Shown: positions 36,884-45,114 of the stretch, one piece after another
Layout: each line of letters starts with the position of its first letter
Numbering within the stretch: position 1 is the stretch's first letter
Source of the DNA: a virus
Reading direction: 5' to 3' (one strand)
Length of the DNA: 64,000 bases
IMG/VR virus record: IMGVR_UViG_3300042350_004191
Span: 1-64,000 of that record
Made by a program: the position numbers and the translations under genes
Notes under the pieces: model-generated
Database searches by the model: none
What the model was told of the DNA's origin: nothing
Seen by the model: only the letters and a program-made list of their open reading frames with translations

Positions 36884-37389
36884 TTCAATGTTTTGTTATA
36901 ATCTGGAAACAAGGGATATGGTTGAGCAGATGCATGGAGTTCCCTTTGCTCTTTGAGTCGAACATTTTCTTTGTATTGGTTATAGCCCCACATATACATC
37001 AAACCCATAGCATGAACAATGATTACATAAATCATAATTGTTCTGAAGTCTGATTTGGAAGATGTTTCTTTCGGTGGTTCGTTTTCTTCCATCCACTTTC
37101 TTTTCCAGTCTTCTACGATAGGAGGTCTGGCTGTTTTTGGTTCGGGATTAATTACTTCATCAATATCGAGCTTGGCTTTTTCAATAGCAAGTTTTTCAAT
37201 ACCATCTCTGACTTCCATTTCATCTTCGATGATTTCAACAAGATCATTCAACAATGAAATACGATTGATTATTTTGAATTCAATGAAGTGTGTTCTTTTG
37301 AAATCCATCAGACCACGATAGATCTGGAAGAATTTCTTGTCATCTGATTTACGAATCAGATCTTCGATTGCTGTTGCTAATGTAGTCAT
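36880..37389 (-). CDS. Helical membrane-anchored protein
   Basis: 169 residues. Helical N-terminal domain (TTLATAIEDLIRKSDDKKFF, ISLLNDLVEIIEDEMEV), a Pro-rich linker, then a transmembrane helix (MIYVIIVHAMGLMYMWGY) and a basic tail. Lies seven bases below the RecA-like ATPase gene, so it may anchor or partner that protein. Confidence 0.6.
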   Translation of the reverse strand: MTTLATAIEDLIRKSDDKKFFQIYRGLMDFKRTHFIEFKIINRISLLNDLVEIIEDEMEVRDGIEKLAIEKAKLDIDEVINPEPKTARPPIVEDWKRKWMEENEPPKETSSKSDFRTIMIYVIIVHAMGLMYMWGYNQYKENVRLKEQRELHASAQPYPLFPDYNKTLK

Positions 37390-37395
37390 ATATTT

Positions 37396-38178
37396 TTAGT
37401 AGTTGAATACCATTTTAGGAGGAGCATCGTCTGTTTCATATTCATAGACTAGTTCTTCCTTCTTCTCAGTTTTGTCTTTGACATTATCGCCTTCAATTGC
37501 AGTAAAGTCAAACCCATTTTCGGTCATCTTGAAATAGGTTGTGCCAGCAGAACCAAAGCGGTTCTTGGTCACTTCAAATTCGCAGATGGACGAATCAAAC
37601 TTGTTGCGACGAATCATGATATTGCAATCAACATTGTGGGGGAACAGGGTAGTTCCCTTATATGTGCCACGCTTGGTCGAATGGAGGATCGTGCCGACCA
37701 CAACACCAAGCTGTTTGGCAGTAGAAGTAATGTAGTTGGCAAGATAGGTTTCGAGAAACAGACGGCGCAAGCCAGTCTTGCTTGCGATGGCAGGAAGGGA
37801 GTCGATGATGATAACATCAAACTTGTTTTTCTCGACTTCTTCAAAGATGGATTCGATCACGTTCATATTAGCAATCTGAACATGCTCAACACCGATACGA
37901 GAAGCGGTGAAGCCAAGCTGGTAGATGGTTTCTTCGGCTGAGATATAACCGACATTCAAGCCGTTCTGCTGGATGCCATTGAGCATTTGCAGGAGCATGG
38001 TGGTCTTGCCACAACCCGGCGTTCCCGCCAGAGTAAAGGTTTGACCAGCAATGAAACCTCCACCAAGAGCCTCGTCCAAGTCAGTGATGCCAGAAGCAAT
38101 TCTGAAATAGAAGTTGTCTGGAACCTCAACGTCTTTGGTCTTGATGAAGTTGGAATGTTGTATGTTTAGTTCAATCAT
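37396..38178 (-). CDS. RecA/RadA-superfamily ATPase
   Basis: 260 residues. GITDLDEALGGGF precedes Walker A GTPGCGKTT (52-60); Walker B is DVIIIDSLP (121-129); LHSTKRGTYKGTTLFPHNVD resembles the RadA/DnaB-type loop. It lacks a zinc finger and LonA-like C-terminus, so it is shorter than bacterial RadA. Likely a recombination or branch-migration motor, or a helicase-like partner. Own promoter at 38188-38216. Whether it replaces UvsX is unknown. Confidence 0.8.
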   Translation of the reverse strand: MIELNIQHSNFIKTKDVEVPDNFYFRIASGITDLDEALGGGFIAGQTFTLAGTPGCGKTTMLLQMLNGIQQNGLNVGYISAEETIYQLGFTASRIGVEHVQIANMNVIESIFEEVEKNKFDVIIIDSLPAIASKTGLRRLFLETYLANYITSTAKQLGVVVGTILHSTKRGTYKGTTLFPHNVDCNIMIRRNKFDSSICEFEVTKNRFGSAGTTYFKMTENGFDFTAIEGDNVKDKTEKKEELVYEYETDDAPPKMVFNY

Positions 38179-38187
38179 GCAGGGGTC

Positions 38188-38216
38188 AAGTTACACGGAA
38201 TTACCTGTAATGTCAA
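38188..38216 (-). promoter_or_regulatory. Conserved-spacer promoter of the RecA-like gene
   Basis: TTGACA, 17-bp spacer TTACAGGTAATTCCGTG, TAACTT; shows the promoter family extends beyond the G+C-richer cluster. Confidence 0.6.
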
Positions 38217-38225
38217 CCACTATCT

Positions 38226-38768
38226 TCAGACTATTTGAAAGTGTCGAACATCATTTGGATCGTCAGACTTGACCCCGAAAATATTTGCGAGATAAAAACC
38301 ACCTTTCTTATTCTCGACATAAACTGGTTTAGGGATATTTAAATGAATTAAAAGCTTTTTGAGAAGGTCAACTCGATCTGAATTGAAACCAAATCCATCA
38401 GAATCAATAAATGATTTCCAGAAAGAAACATATGATACATCCATCTCACTTGTCTTACCTAATATGATACCCAGACTATCAACATCAATATTCTCGAAAG
38501 CTGATCCACCTTTACCAAAAACAAACAGACCATCCCCTTCTATTCCTTTTCTTTCTCTGACTTTTCTTAATAGATAAGAATGAGAAGGCATTGTCTCATC
38601 TTCCAGATGAGCATAAAATATCGTTTTGTTATCTTCATCAAATGCGAACAAGTATGCTTTTTCGGAAAAGAAATCTCTTGGGTATTGCCTACCATCCAAA
38701 CCAATAATCTTGTCTGGATTTTCTTTTAATAAAAATTCTTTTTCGTATAAAAATTTTACAAAATTCAT
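38226..38768 (-). CDS. Leader-like hypothetical protein
   Basis: 180 residues from the ATG at 38768; the longer ORF crosses the terminator. The start MNFVKFLYEKEFLLKE resembles a capsid-targeting leader and contains LKE. The body has FSEKAYLFAFDEDNKTIFYA and SYVSFWKSFIDSDGFGFNSD and no recognised domain. Could be a head protein; alternatively the start is coincidental. Confidence 0.6.
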   Translation of the reverse strand: MNFVKFLYEKEFLLKENPDKIIGLDGRQYPRDFFSEKAYLFAFDEDNKTIFYAHLEDETMPSHSYLLRKVRERKGIEGDGLFVFGKGGSAFENIDVDSLGIILGKTSEMDVSYVSFWKSFIDSDGFGFNSDRVDLLKKLLIHLNIPKPVYVENKKGGFYLANIFGVKSDDPNDVRHFQIV

Positions 38769-38784
38769 ATTATTACTTATAAAG

Positions 38785-38816
38785 TAAAAACCCCTCTTGA
38801 AAAAGAGGGGTTTTTG
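38785..38816 (-). terminator. Rho-independent terminator
   Basis: AAAACCCCTCTTTTTCAAGA(GGGGTTTT) hairpin with T-runs on both sides; ends the gene at 38824 and could work in both directions. Confidence 0.85.
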
Positions 38817-38823
38817 TATTGTA

Positions 38824-38982
38824 TTAGAGTAACGATGCAACTACTTTTTTAGCCCAACGAAATAATCCGAAAAAAATCTGAGCGATTTCTTTCAAATCTT
38901 CTCGCTGTATCGTTCCAACAAATCCAACTGTTCCATAGGGTCCGAAGACTATTCCTAATTGATGAGTTTGGTATTGTTTCAT
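38824..38982 (-). CDS. Small amphipathic protein
   Basis: 52 residues, ATG at 38982 with a strong AAAGGAGATG site. YGTVGFVGTIQREDLKEIAQ then a hydrophobic-basic C-terminus (IFFGLFRWAKKVVASLL). Might associate with membranes. TTAAGTATAAAG upstream resembles the late box. Confidence 0.55.
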   Translation of the reverse strand: MKQYQTHQLGIVFGPYGTVGFVGTIQREDLKEIAQIFFGLFRWAKKVVASLL

Positions 38983-39196
38983 GTATTTTCATCTCCTTTC
39001 ACTTTATACTTAACAGCATTATCTATACCAAACAAGTTACAATATTGTAATACTTTATAACCTGTTGAATACGTGGAGGATAAAAAGTTTAAATGTTAAA
39101 ATTTCTTTCTTAATAAAATAGTAAAGAAGTATGGGCAAGTTTATTATGTAATAATAAGTTAACCAAAATTCAAACAAACATCTTTTGACCAAATAT
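38983..39196. other. Short intergenic stretch
   Basis: AT-rich; contains the control region of the gene at 38982 and an inverted ACAATATTGT. No gene seen. Confidence 0.4.
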
Positions 39197-39349
39197 CTAA
39201 TTTTGTTTGTAAACATATATTTTTTTACCTTTTACTTCTTTTACCTTTACTTCTGGTTTAATTTTCTTTTCCCAAACTATATTATCATAGTTGTTTTTAT
39301 AGTTTTTGGAAAAACAATTTCTCGGTTTATCTCCTTTTCCTGCACTCAT
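39197..39349 (-). CDS. Small basic protein
   Basis: 50 residues, ATG at 39349. Lys/Asn-rich (GDKPRNCFSKNYKNNYDNIV, KKIKPEVKVKEVKGKKIYVY). Ends before the divergent intergenic region. Looks like a bona fide small gene; function unknown. Confidence 0.5.
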   Translation of the reverse strand: MSAGKGDKPRNCFSKNYKNNYDNIVWEKKIKPEVKVKEVKGKKIYVYKQN

Positions 39350-39352
39350 AAA

Positions 39353-39445
39353 TTATTTTGAACAAGACTGAATTAAGAAAGCAAAACTGAAAAATAAAAC
39401 TACCAGTAAAGATGAACTGAAAATTATTGAAAACTTATTTTTCAT
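39353..39445 (-). CDS. Tiny lipoprotein-like peptide
   Basis: 30 residues: signal MKNKFSIIFSSSLLVVLFFS then FAFLIQSCSK; Cys near the end could be lipidated (LIQSC). Three bases above the next minus-strand gene. Could be a spanin-like fragment, but this is speculative. Confidence 0.4.
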   Translation of the reverse strand: MKNKFSIIFSSSLLVVLFFSFAFLIQSCSK

Positions 39446-39504
39446 AGCTTATTACTTTAGCTTCTTTTGGGTGTTTTGTCAATCTTTTTTGTAAGTAATA
39501 ATAT

Positions 39505-39714
39505 ATGAGATCAAAAGATGACATTATGTTACAAGAAGCTTATGAATTAATTCTTGAAGGTAAAAAGAAAAAAGAAACAAATAAAAAGAAACCCAATCCT
39601 TGGGCTGTTTGTAATGCTTCAACTGGTGGAAAAAAGAAAAATCCAGAAAAATTTGAAAGTTGTGTAAAAGGTGTTAAAAAGAAAACAGGATTTAAAGATA
39701 AAAAGAAAAAGTAA
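39505..39714 (+). CDS. Leader-bearing Lys-rich internal head protein
   Basis: 69 residues. Leader MRSKDDIMLQEAYELILEGK with an ILE site. The rest is a very basic domain (PNPWAVCNASTGGKKKNPEK, FESCVKGVKKKTGFKDKKKK) seen in other phages as a small Cys-containing protein (recalled). Good candidate for a DNA-binding protein packed in the head. A GTAAGTAATA box lies about 12 bases above the start. The stop abuts the next start. Confidence 0.7.
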   Translation: MRSKDDIMLQEAYELILEGKKKKETNKKKPNPWAVCNASTGGKKKNPEKFESCVKGVKKKTGFKDKKKK

Positions 39715-40059
39715 ATGAAATCAAAAGACGATAAAAATCTTTTAGAGGCTTATTCAACAGTTTTAAAAGAAAATAGCTGTGGGATCATGGGTGATATGAT
39801 CGTTGCTCCAACCGAAACCGGACATCCCGAACAAACAGATTCTTCAAGAGAACAAGAAGAAACAAGTATGGATGAAAATAATGCTTCAGTCATTTTACAA
39901 AAAGCAAATGTTTTAGTATCCTTATTACAAAGCGGAGTTCGCTTAGATCCTTGGATGCAACAAAAAATTACTCTTGCTGCTGATTATCTTACAAGTGTAA
40001 CCGATACAGCAACATTCGATCAGCAAAAGAATCAACACCAACCTCATCATGAAATCTAA
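39715..40059 (+). CDS. Leader-bearing internal head protein
   Basis: 114 residues. Leader MKSKDDKNLLEAYSTVLKEN contains LKE. The acidic middle (PEQTDSSREQEETSMDENNA) is followed by a helical segment (SVILQKANVLVSLLQSGVRL). It begins on the base after the previous stop and overlaps the next gene by 11 bases, so the three are co-translated. Confidence 0.7.
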   Translation: MKSKDDKNLLEAYSTVLKENSCGIMGDMIVAPTETGHPEQTDSSREQEETSMDENNASVILQKANVLVSLLQSGVRLDPWMQQKITLAADYLTSVTDTATFDQQKNQHQPHHEI

Positions 40060-40420
40060 AGACGATAAAAATTTACTCGAAGCATACGAATCTGTTTCTA
40101 AATTACAAGTAGAAGCAGAATCTAAAATATATCAACCCAAACAAAATATTGCGGGAGGAACTAGCACATCTTTAAAAGACTTAACATATGCAAAAAAAGC
40201 TGAATATGACGAAGATTTAGCTGAATGGATCAAAACTCGTATATCCAGAGAGCTTCCACAAGATTTAGATGTTAGAGAAGATCTGGTTAAACTTTATAAA
40301 AAACTTAGCGCGAATCAATTGGGTAAAGAAATTACAAAACCCAACGATGAAAAAGAATCTCAAGAAACCCTTACACGCGCACAATATGCAATGTCTGGTT
40401 ATAGTGGGCCAAATTCATAA
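40049..40420 (+). CDS. Leader-bearing internal head protein
   Basis: 123 residues. The first 13 residues (MKSKDDKNLLEAY) are identical to those of the preceding gene, pointing to duplication. The cut site is less clear (SVSKLQVEAES). Helical charged body (DEDLAEWIKTRISRELPQDL). Third of the three co-oriented leader genes. Confidence 0.7.
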   Translation: MKSKDDKNLLEAYESVSKLQVEAESKIYQPKQNIAGGTSTSLKDLTYAKKAEYDEDLAEWIKTRISRELPQDLDVREDLVKLYKKLSANQLGKEITKPNDEKESQETLTRAQYAMSGYSGPNS

Positions 40421-40834
40421 CACATAGTTCCCGTCATTGTCTGTCCAGATAACTTTTTTAAAATTAAAAAAACGAAGGAGATTCTCACATGACATACATG
40501 GTTTTGACAATGCTATTTCTTGCTTTCTGTTATACCTTATATTAATAAGGGTGCATTTCTTGGTGTCTATATTCGTAAGCTTTCTGAGCTTATTGATTGC
40601 ATCGAATTCACTACAGGTAAACTTTTCTCCCGATATATCTTTACCTGTCCTTGCACATAACTTTTTGTTTCTTAGATTTATTGGATGAGTCTTTCTACAA
40701 TTATGTCCTATGGATATAATTCTATTCTTATAAAGGATGAAAGAGAAATGGTTGCATCGCATTTCTGGATCAGGATCTATTAAAGACTTAGATATTTCCT
40801 CGATCCTTTTATATTTTTTTATATTCGATCCCAT
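40415..40834 (-). CDS. Deaminase-fold protein with Cys in place of His
   Basis: 139 residues from the ATG at 40834. FTCSEFDAINKL (C74-S-E76) and KPCMSCENLL (P112, C113, C116) give the zinc-site layout of the cytidine-deaminase superfamily, with Cys instead of the usual His, as in some CDA-type enzymes. The Glu that activates water is present. It overlaps the canonical dCMP deaminase upstream by 26 bases. Substrate unknown. Confidence 0.65.
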   Translation of the reverse strand: MGSNIKKYKRIEEISKSLIDPDPEMRCNHFSFILYKNRIISIGHNCRKTHPINLRNKKLCARTGKDISGEKFTCSEFDAINKLRKLTNIDTKKCTLINIRYNRKQEIALSKPCMSCENLLRFFNFKKVIWTDNDGNYVL

Positions 40835-41219
40835 AAAATTCAAAGATGTCTATAGCTTTCATGTCATGGTCATATAATTCCGAATATATAACTTTCTTGA
40901 TGCCATAAGCAGCAATCATAGTAGCACAATTAGAACAAGGTAAGAGTGTGCAAGCCAACAAACTACATTCTCCACGTTTAATAAGAGAAAGTAAATTAGC
41001 TTCTGCATGAATCATGTATGGTCTTCTTTCATTTCGATCTAACCAAAAATTGTTATCTACGTTTTTTCCTGTAGCCAATCCATTGTAAGCAACACCTATG
41101 ACACGATTATCAAAATCCAAAGCACAAGCACCAACTTTTTTAAATTGATCTTCAGATCTTAAAGCTGCTACTTCTGCTATTTTCATAGCATACTCTTCCC
41201 ATGATAATCTAGACTTCAT
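40809..41219 (-). CDS. Deoxycytidylate deaminase-like enzyme
   Basis: 136 residues. IHAEANLL (H71, E73) and LLPCSNCATMI (P94, C95, C98) are the full zinc and catalytic motif of dCMP deaminases. The reaction converts dCMP to dUMP, feeding thymidylate synthesis during phage replication; T4 gene cd is the analogue. It overlaps the downstream variant deaminase and the upstream gene by a few bases, indicating co-translation. Confidence 0.85.
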   Translation of the reverse strand: MKSRLSWEEYAMKIAEVAALRSEDQFKKVGACALDFDNRVIGVAYNGLATGKNVDNNFWLDRNERRPYMIHAEANLLSLIKRGECSLLACTLLPCSNCATMIAAYGIKKVIYSELYDHDMKAIDIFEFYGIEYKKI

Positions 41220-41988
41220 TCGCTATTTCAATAAATGCATGAAACAATTTTTCGTTTTGAAAAAGATTACAAGCAGTAAACCCTTGCCACATGTTCCAAC
41301 TGAAATTCAGTCTTTCTTTAAATCCTTTTATTTTGTTTCCACCGTTTTTACTCCCATTGATAATATTATCAAGAATAATGTTTGTAATAGTCCATAAATT
41401 ATTATTTTCATTTTCTATTTTTGTAGAATTTAACAAAGAAAAAGAATTGAAACTATATGGTTTTTTCTTTTTTTTGTATCGAATATCTGTTGCATAGTTT
41501 GCATAACCCATCATTTCCATATTGGTTAGTATTCTGTTTTTTGCTTCATTAATAGAATTATTAATGGATTCATAATATACTCGACAATGATCTAATTTTT
41601 TCGCAAGTTCTTCTATGGACAAATTATTTTTTTTATGAATAAAAACATTATCTTGCATAAAATATTTTGGTGTTATAAAATCTACTTTGGTAGTTGGATT
41701 ATGCCAACCAATTAAATAACTCAAGTCTTGTTTTGTATTCCAAATATAAATTTGGGGATACCCTTGCTGCAATGCAACATCATCGCTACATGTATTTTCA
41801 TGTACCAATACAGCACAGTGTTTCTTAAAATCGGTGCTGCCATGTGACACAGCATCCTTTAATACCCAACCTTTACCTAAAGCTATTTTTAAAATATCCC
41901 TAGTGGATGTATACAACCCTTCTTTGGAGGGTAAGCTAATAGTAGAAGCTTTGTCTGATGCATCTTTAATTGTTAGCGGTTGTATCAT
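41209..41988 (-). CDS. Hypothetical protein, weak DUF932-like pattern
   Basis: 259 residues, ATG at 41988. LYTSTRDILKIALGKGWVLK then FKKHCAVLVHEN, YPQIYIWNTKQDLSYLIGWH resemble the N-terminal layout of DUF932-type phage proteins, but the canonical NSHDG motif is absent (here NTKQD). The C-terminal half is helical. It overlaps the metzincin gene start and the dCMP deaminase. Function unknown. Confidence 0.55.
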   Translation of the reverse strand: MIQPLTIKDASDKASTISLPSKEGLYTSTRDILKIALGKGWVLKDAVSHGSTDFKKHCAVLVHENTCSDDVALQQGYPQIYIWNTKQDLSYLIGWHNPTTKVDFITPKYFMQDNVFIHKKNNLSIEELAKKLDHCRVYYESINNSINEAKNRILTNMEMMGYANYATDIRYKKKKKPYSFNSFSLLNSTKIENENNNLWTITNIILDNIINGSKNGGNKIKGFKERLNFSWNMWQGFTACNLFQNEKLFHAFIEIANEV

Positions 41989-42478
41989 TTAACAGAAAGT
42001 TTTCAATTAATCTTTTGTAATAAAGATAGCTAATCTTATCATTAACTTTTAATTTATCAAGCATTGATGGTTTAGCTGTAGATAAAATTTTATCATTCAT
42101 TATAGAACCTTCTTCCGTAGTGTGTCCTAGACCTAACATATGTCCAGCTTCATGTGCAACTGCTCCTGAAAGATATTCTCCTTTCAATACATGATCGTAT
42201 TCTTTATTTAAAAGAACCGTTTTTGTTCTAGGTGAATATTGTGCAACCCAATCCGGTTTTTTAATTCGGCTTGGATCTGCATGTTCAATTATCAAATATG
42301 CACTATCAATTGATTCTGTTCTTTTAAAAGCCAAACGATTTGTGGTCCAATAATCTAAACCTCTGGCTATTTCTTCTGGATATGGACCATCATAATAATA
42401 TTCTATCAAAAGAGATTTTTCTCTTTTGAATTCAAAATAGAATAAAACACCTATAGCTATGATTAGCAATAATTTCAC
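41966..42478 (-). CDS. Membrane-anchored metzincin zinc protease
   Basis: 170 residues, GTG start. A hydrophobic N-terminus (KLLLIIAIGVLFYFEF) anchors or exports it. HEAGHMLGLGH (109-119) gives three zinc His and the catalytic Glu, and SIMND supplies the Met-turn (M127), together diagnostic of matrixin-type metzincins. It would cut proteins outside the cytoplasm, perhaps at lysis or entry. The promoter's -10 ends seven bases before the GTG, so the mRNA may be leaderless. Confidence 0.85.
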   Translation of the reverse strand: MKLLLIIAIGVLFYFEFKREKSLLIEYYYDGPYPEEIARGLDYWTTNRLAFKRTESIDSAYLIIEHADPSRIKKPDWVAQYSPRTKTVLLNKEYDHVLKGEYLSGAVAHEAGHMLGLGHTTEEGSIMNDKILSTAKPSMLDKLKVNDKISYLYYKRLIENFLLNDTTANN

Positions 42479-42484
42479 AAAACA

Positions 42485-42513
42485 AGTATGGCTATTTTTA
42501 CTTGTATTGTCAA
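42485..42513 (-). promoter_or_regulatory. Promoter of the metzincin gene
   Basis: TTGACA, 17-bp spacer ATACAAGTAAAAATAGC, CATACT. The expected start site falls on or next to the GTG. Confidence 0.55.
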
Positions 42514-42516
42514 ACC

Positions 42517-43797
42517 TTATTTAAGTAATTCTTTGATAAAAGCAGCAGCCCATTTCTGAGCTTCGCCTGTGTTAGCGGCTCCACGGATATTCCCATCAAT
42601 AAAATTCATAACAGGCTTCATTTGTTCATCGGATATACTGCTTAATTTTTCAGCAGCTTTCGCGTATTGTTCAGGACTTAAATCTAGATTTTTAGCAGCA
42701 TTAACAAATGCTGGTGAGGGTCCATTAGACCAGTCACCCTGACCATTAATTCCTTTTTCAAATAAAGCTGAATCAAATTTGTTTTTAGCTACATCAAGTG
42801 GAGATTCTGGATTAAATGGTGTTTCATGGTATCTTTCGAAATAAGAATCAGGATTTAACCCTGCATCTACGGGTTGATCGATCAACTCAGCACTGGGTTC
42901 ATTAGCTGTCAGTCCCATCTCACTTTCTAGACCATTAATATATTTGGAAAGATAATCAATACTAACCCCTAATATAGGTGCAGCTACAGCAAGAATAGCT
43001 GCTTGTTTAGCGACTTTCTTTGGATCAGGTCTTTCTCCATTTAAAACATCTGTTGCTGCTTTTCTTAATGCACCAGCAGTTGCAGCTTTTAACATTGTTG
43101 CAGGAATACCAGCTATGCCAGCAATTGATGCTAATGCTCCACCAGCAGCAGCACCTAAAGCCAATAATGGTGCAGCCTTACCAACGAACTCTACTCCTCT
43201 TCCAATCGAATGTCTAATATCACTTAATTTAGATTCTGTTGGTTTAATTGAATACTCTGATTCTAATTTTGCGATCATTCCATCAATTTGTTTTTTTACC
43301 GAATCATCAGCACCGGAAGTTGTTCCTAAGTCCCTCTGAAGTTCTTTTAGGTGTGAACCAACTTTCTTTTGGAATATCTCAAATCTTTTGTTCACTCTTT
43401 GTGATTGAACATTGCTTTCTCCTGTGGGTGTTTTTTCTCCCATAGCAAATCTTTTCCATCCAGAAACATTAGAAGCAATTCTAGAACCTAATTTTTCCTC
43501 AACATAAGACTCTTCTTTGATTTCTTCTTGTGAAAAAGACTGTTCTATTTCTTTTTGGTCAGTAAAATCTTTAGGAGATTTTTTAATTTCGTCAAAAAAT
43601 TTATTGATTAACTCTCTATATTTTTCTTGTGCAAGTAATTCAGCCTCTAAATTTTCTATGGCCTTTTTTAATTCGTCTACATTATCTTCTATTTTTTGTT
43701 CGAGATCTGTAGGTAAACTATTTTCAACTTCCTCTTTTAAAAGAACTCGTTTAAAATAAATTTCTTGTAATGATTTAAATTCTTCTGTCTTGTTCAT
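42517..43797 (-). CDS. Large leader-bearing virion protein
   Basis: 426 residues. Leader-like start MNKTEEFKSLQEIYFKRVLL followed by KEE (site LKE). Then a coiled coil (IENLEAELLAQEKYRELINK), and an Ala/Gly-rich hydrophobic middle (AAPLLALGAAAGGALASIAG and further) that may cross a membrane, for example after ejection. The C-terminal region is helical. Overlaps the next gene start by four bases. Candidate internal or ejected protein. Confidence 0.7.
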   Translation of the reverse strand: MNKTEEFKSLQEIYFKRVLLKEEVENSLPTDLEQKIEDNVDELKKAIENLEAELLAQEKYRELINKFFDEIKKSPKDFTDQKEIEQSFSQEEIKEESYVEEKLGSRIASNVSGWKRFAMGEKTPTGESNVQSQRVNKRFEIFQKKVGSHLKELQRDLGTTSGADDSVKKQIDGMIAKLESEYSIKPTESKLSDIRHSIGRGVEFVGKAAPLLALGAAAGGALASIAGIAGIPATMLKAATAGALRKAATDVLNGERPDPKKVAKQAAILAVAAPILGVSIDYLSKYINGLESEMGLTANEPSAELIDQPVDAGLNPDSYFERYHETPFNPESPLDVAKNKFDSALFEKGINGQGDWSNGPSPAFVNAAKNLDLSPEQYAKAAEKLSSISDEQMKPVMNFIDGNIRGAANTGEAQKWAAAFIKELLK

Positions 43798-44831
43798 AAT
43801 AAATTACATTCTTTCAAAAATTCATTAAAGGGATTATATGATTCGTTTTTATATGAATACCTTGTTTTAGTTGGCCCGACTTTAGTTTCTGTTCTTGTCA
43901 CTCCAGATGGTTTTTTAGTTGTTTTAACTGGGGCGTTTTTTTGTTTAGACCATTTTTGGTTTAGTGTTTCTATCAAATTAGGATTTTTAATTATTTCTGC
44001 TTTTTTTGTTTTTCCTTTTTTACTGGATAAAACTACCCAATTTTTACCATCATACACATATTTGAAAATACCATGTTCAACAGTATCATTTTTCTTTGGG
44101 GATTCTATTGCTGTTTTTGATGTACCTCTTACAGGTGTAATTTCACCTTTAGGTTTTTTTGGTTGTTCTTGTGTTTTTTGTTGTGGAACTTCTTCAGTTT
44201 TTTGTTGAGTTGGTTCTGGTGTTTTATTTGAGTTATCTAAATCTTCTTTTCTAAATAAAGGTTTGCCGCTTACAATAGTAGATTTGATCTTACCTGTTGC
44301 TGCTTTATTCTGTAATTCTGTTTCAGATATTTTTAAATAATCTGCTGCACCTTTTATATCAAGATAACCTTGTACATTAGTTGTTGGTTTGGAAGTTTCT
44401 GGTGTCGGTTCACTAGTTGGTTCTGGTTGTGAAGTTGTTTTTACTTCCGGTGTGGTTGTTGAAGTTTGTGTGGGATTAGTTAAAAATTTCTCAAGATTTT
44501 CTATTTCTTTTAATCTTTGTGCTATAATTGGAAAATCTTTTTGAAGCGTATCGGGATTGGGATCTACTTTAAAAAGTTTCAAATCATTTTTGAAATCAGC
44601 AATTTCTTGTTGGACTTTCTGAACAAAGGATTTTAGTAAGGAACCTTGTTGGGCTTTTGCGTACTCTGTTCTTGCACTTGGACGATCAGCCGTATCGCCT
44701 GTAAGCTTTCCTCCAATATTTTTCATCAGTGTACCAGCACCTTGTTTGATACCAGCACCCTGACCTTTTAATCTGTCCCAAATCCCCTCTTGGTATAATT
44801 GTTCCAAGAGCAAATCATCATTATTTCTCAT
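43794..44831 (-). CDS. Leader-bearing protein with HTH domain
   Basis: 345 residues. Leader MRNNDDLLLEQLYQEGIWDR. Low-complexity Thr/Pro/Lys regions flank a HTH_17/excisionase-like domain (IKGAADYLKISETELQNKAA then GKPLFRKEDLD, about 155-200). The C-terminus is basic and Ser/Tyr-rich. A DNA-binding domain in a leader-bearing protein suggests packaging with, or delivery to, DNA. A TATAAGTATTA box lies at about 44843-44853. Confidence 0.7.
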   Translation of the reverse strand: MRNNDDLLLEQLYQEGIWDRLKGQGAGIKQGAGTLMKNIGGKLTGDTADRPSARTEYAKAQQGSLLKSFVQKVQQEIADFKNDLKLFKVDPNPDTLQKDFPIIAQRLKEIENLEKFLTNPTQTSTTTPEVKTTSQPEPTSEPTPETSKPTTNVQGYLDIKGAADYLKISETELQNKAATGKIKSTIVSGKPLFRKEDLDNSNKTPEPTQQKTEEVPQQKTQEQPKKPKGEITPVRGTSKTAIESPKKNDTVEHGIFKYVYDGKNWVVLSSKKGKTKKAEIIKNPNLIETLNQKWSKQKNAPVKTTKKPSGVTRTETKVGPTKTRYSYKNESYNPFNEFLKECNLL

Positions 44832-44842
44832 ACTTATGTATT

Positions 44843-44853
44843 AATACTTATAC
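44843..44853 (-). promoter_or_regulatory. Late-type promoter box TATAAGTATTA
   Basis: Twelve bases above the start of the HTH-containing protein; a second copy CATAAGTA follows at 44831-44838. Confidence 0.5.
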
Positions 44854-44878
44854 ATAAGTAAGAGTAAAAATGTAATTT

Positions 44879-45106
44879 TTAGTTGTCGATTCTATACAGA
44901 GCCAGAGAATCTCTCCGATAGGGGGGATAATCAGGATATCTGGGAATTACTCTGTAATGTGCAGACTCAACAGGAGGATAACCTGATGGTGTTACATACG
45001 TTTGACCATTGCCGTTGTTAGTTGAGTAAGATCTGGTCGTATGATATGCACAGCCAGAAGACAGCACACAACCTACGGTTAGCACAATATGGAATATGTT
45101 TTTCAT
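44879..45106 (-). CDS. Lipoprotein
   Basis: 75 residues. Signal MKNIFHIVLTVGCVLSSGC with lipobox LSSGC, then a Tyr/Pro/Ser-rich mature part (YPPVESAHYRVIPRYPDYPP). Likely an outer-membrane-directed phage lipoprotein such as an exclusion factor or spanin partner; not determined. Driven by a conserved-spacer promoter. Confidence 0.7.
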   Translation of the reverse strand: MKNIFHIVLTVGCVLSSGCAYHTTRSYSTNNGNGQTYVTPSGYPPVESAHYRVIPRYPDYPPYRRDSLALYRIDN

Positions 45107-45114
45107 ACTCCACC

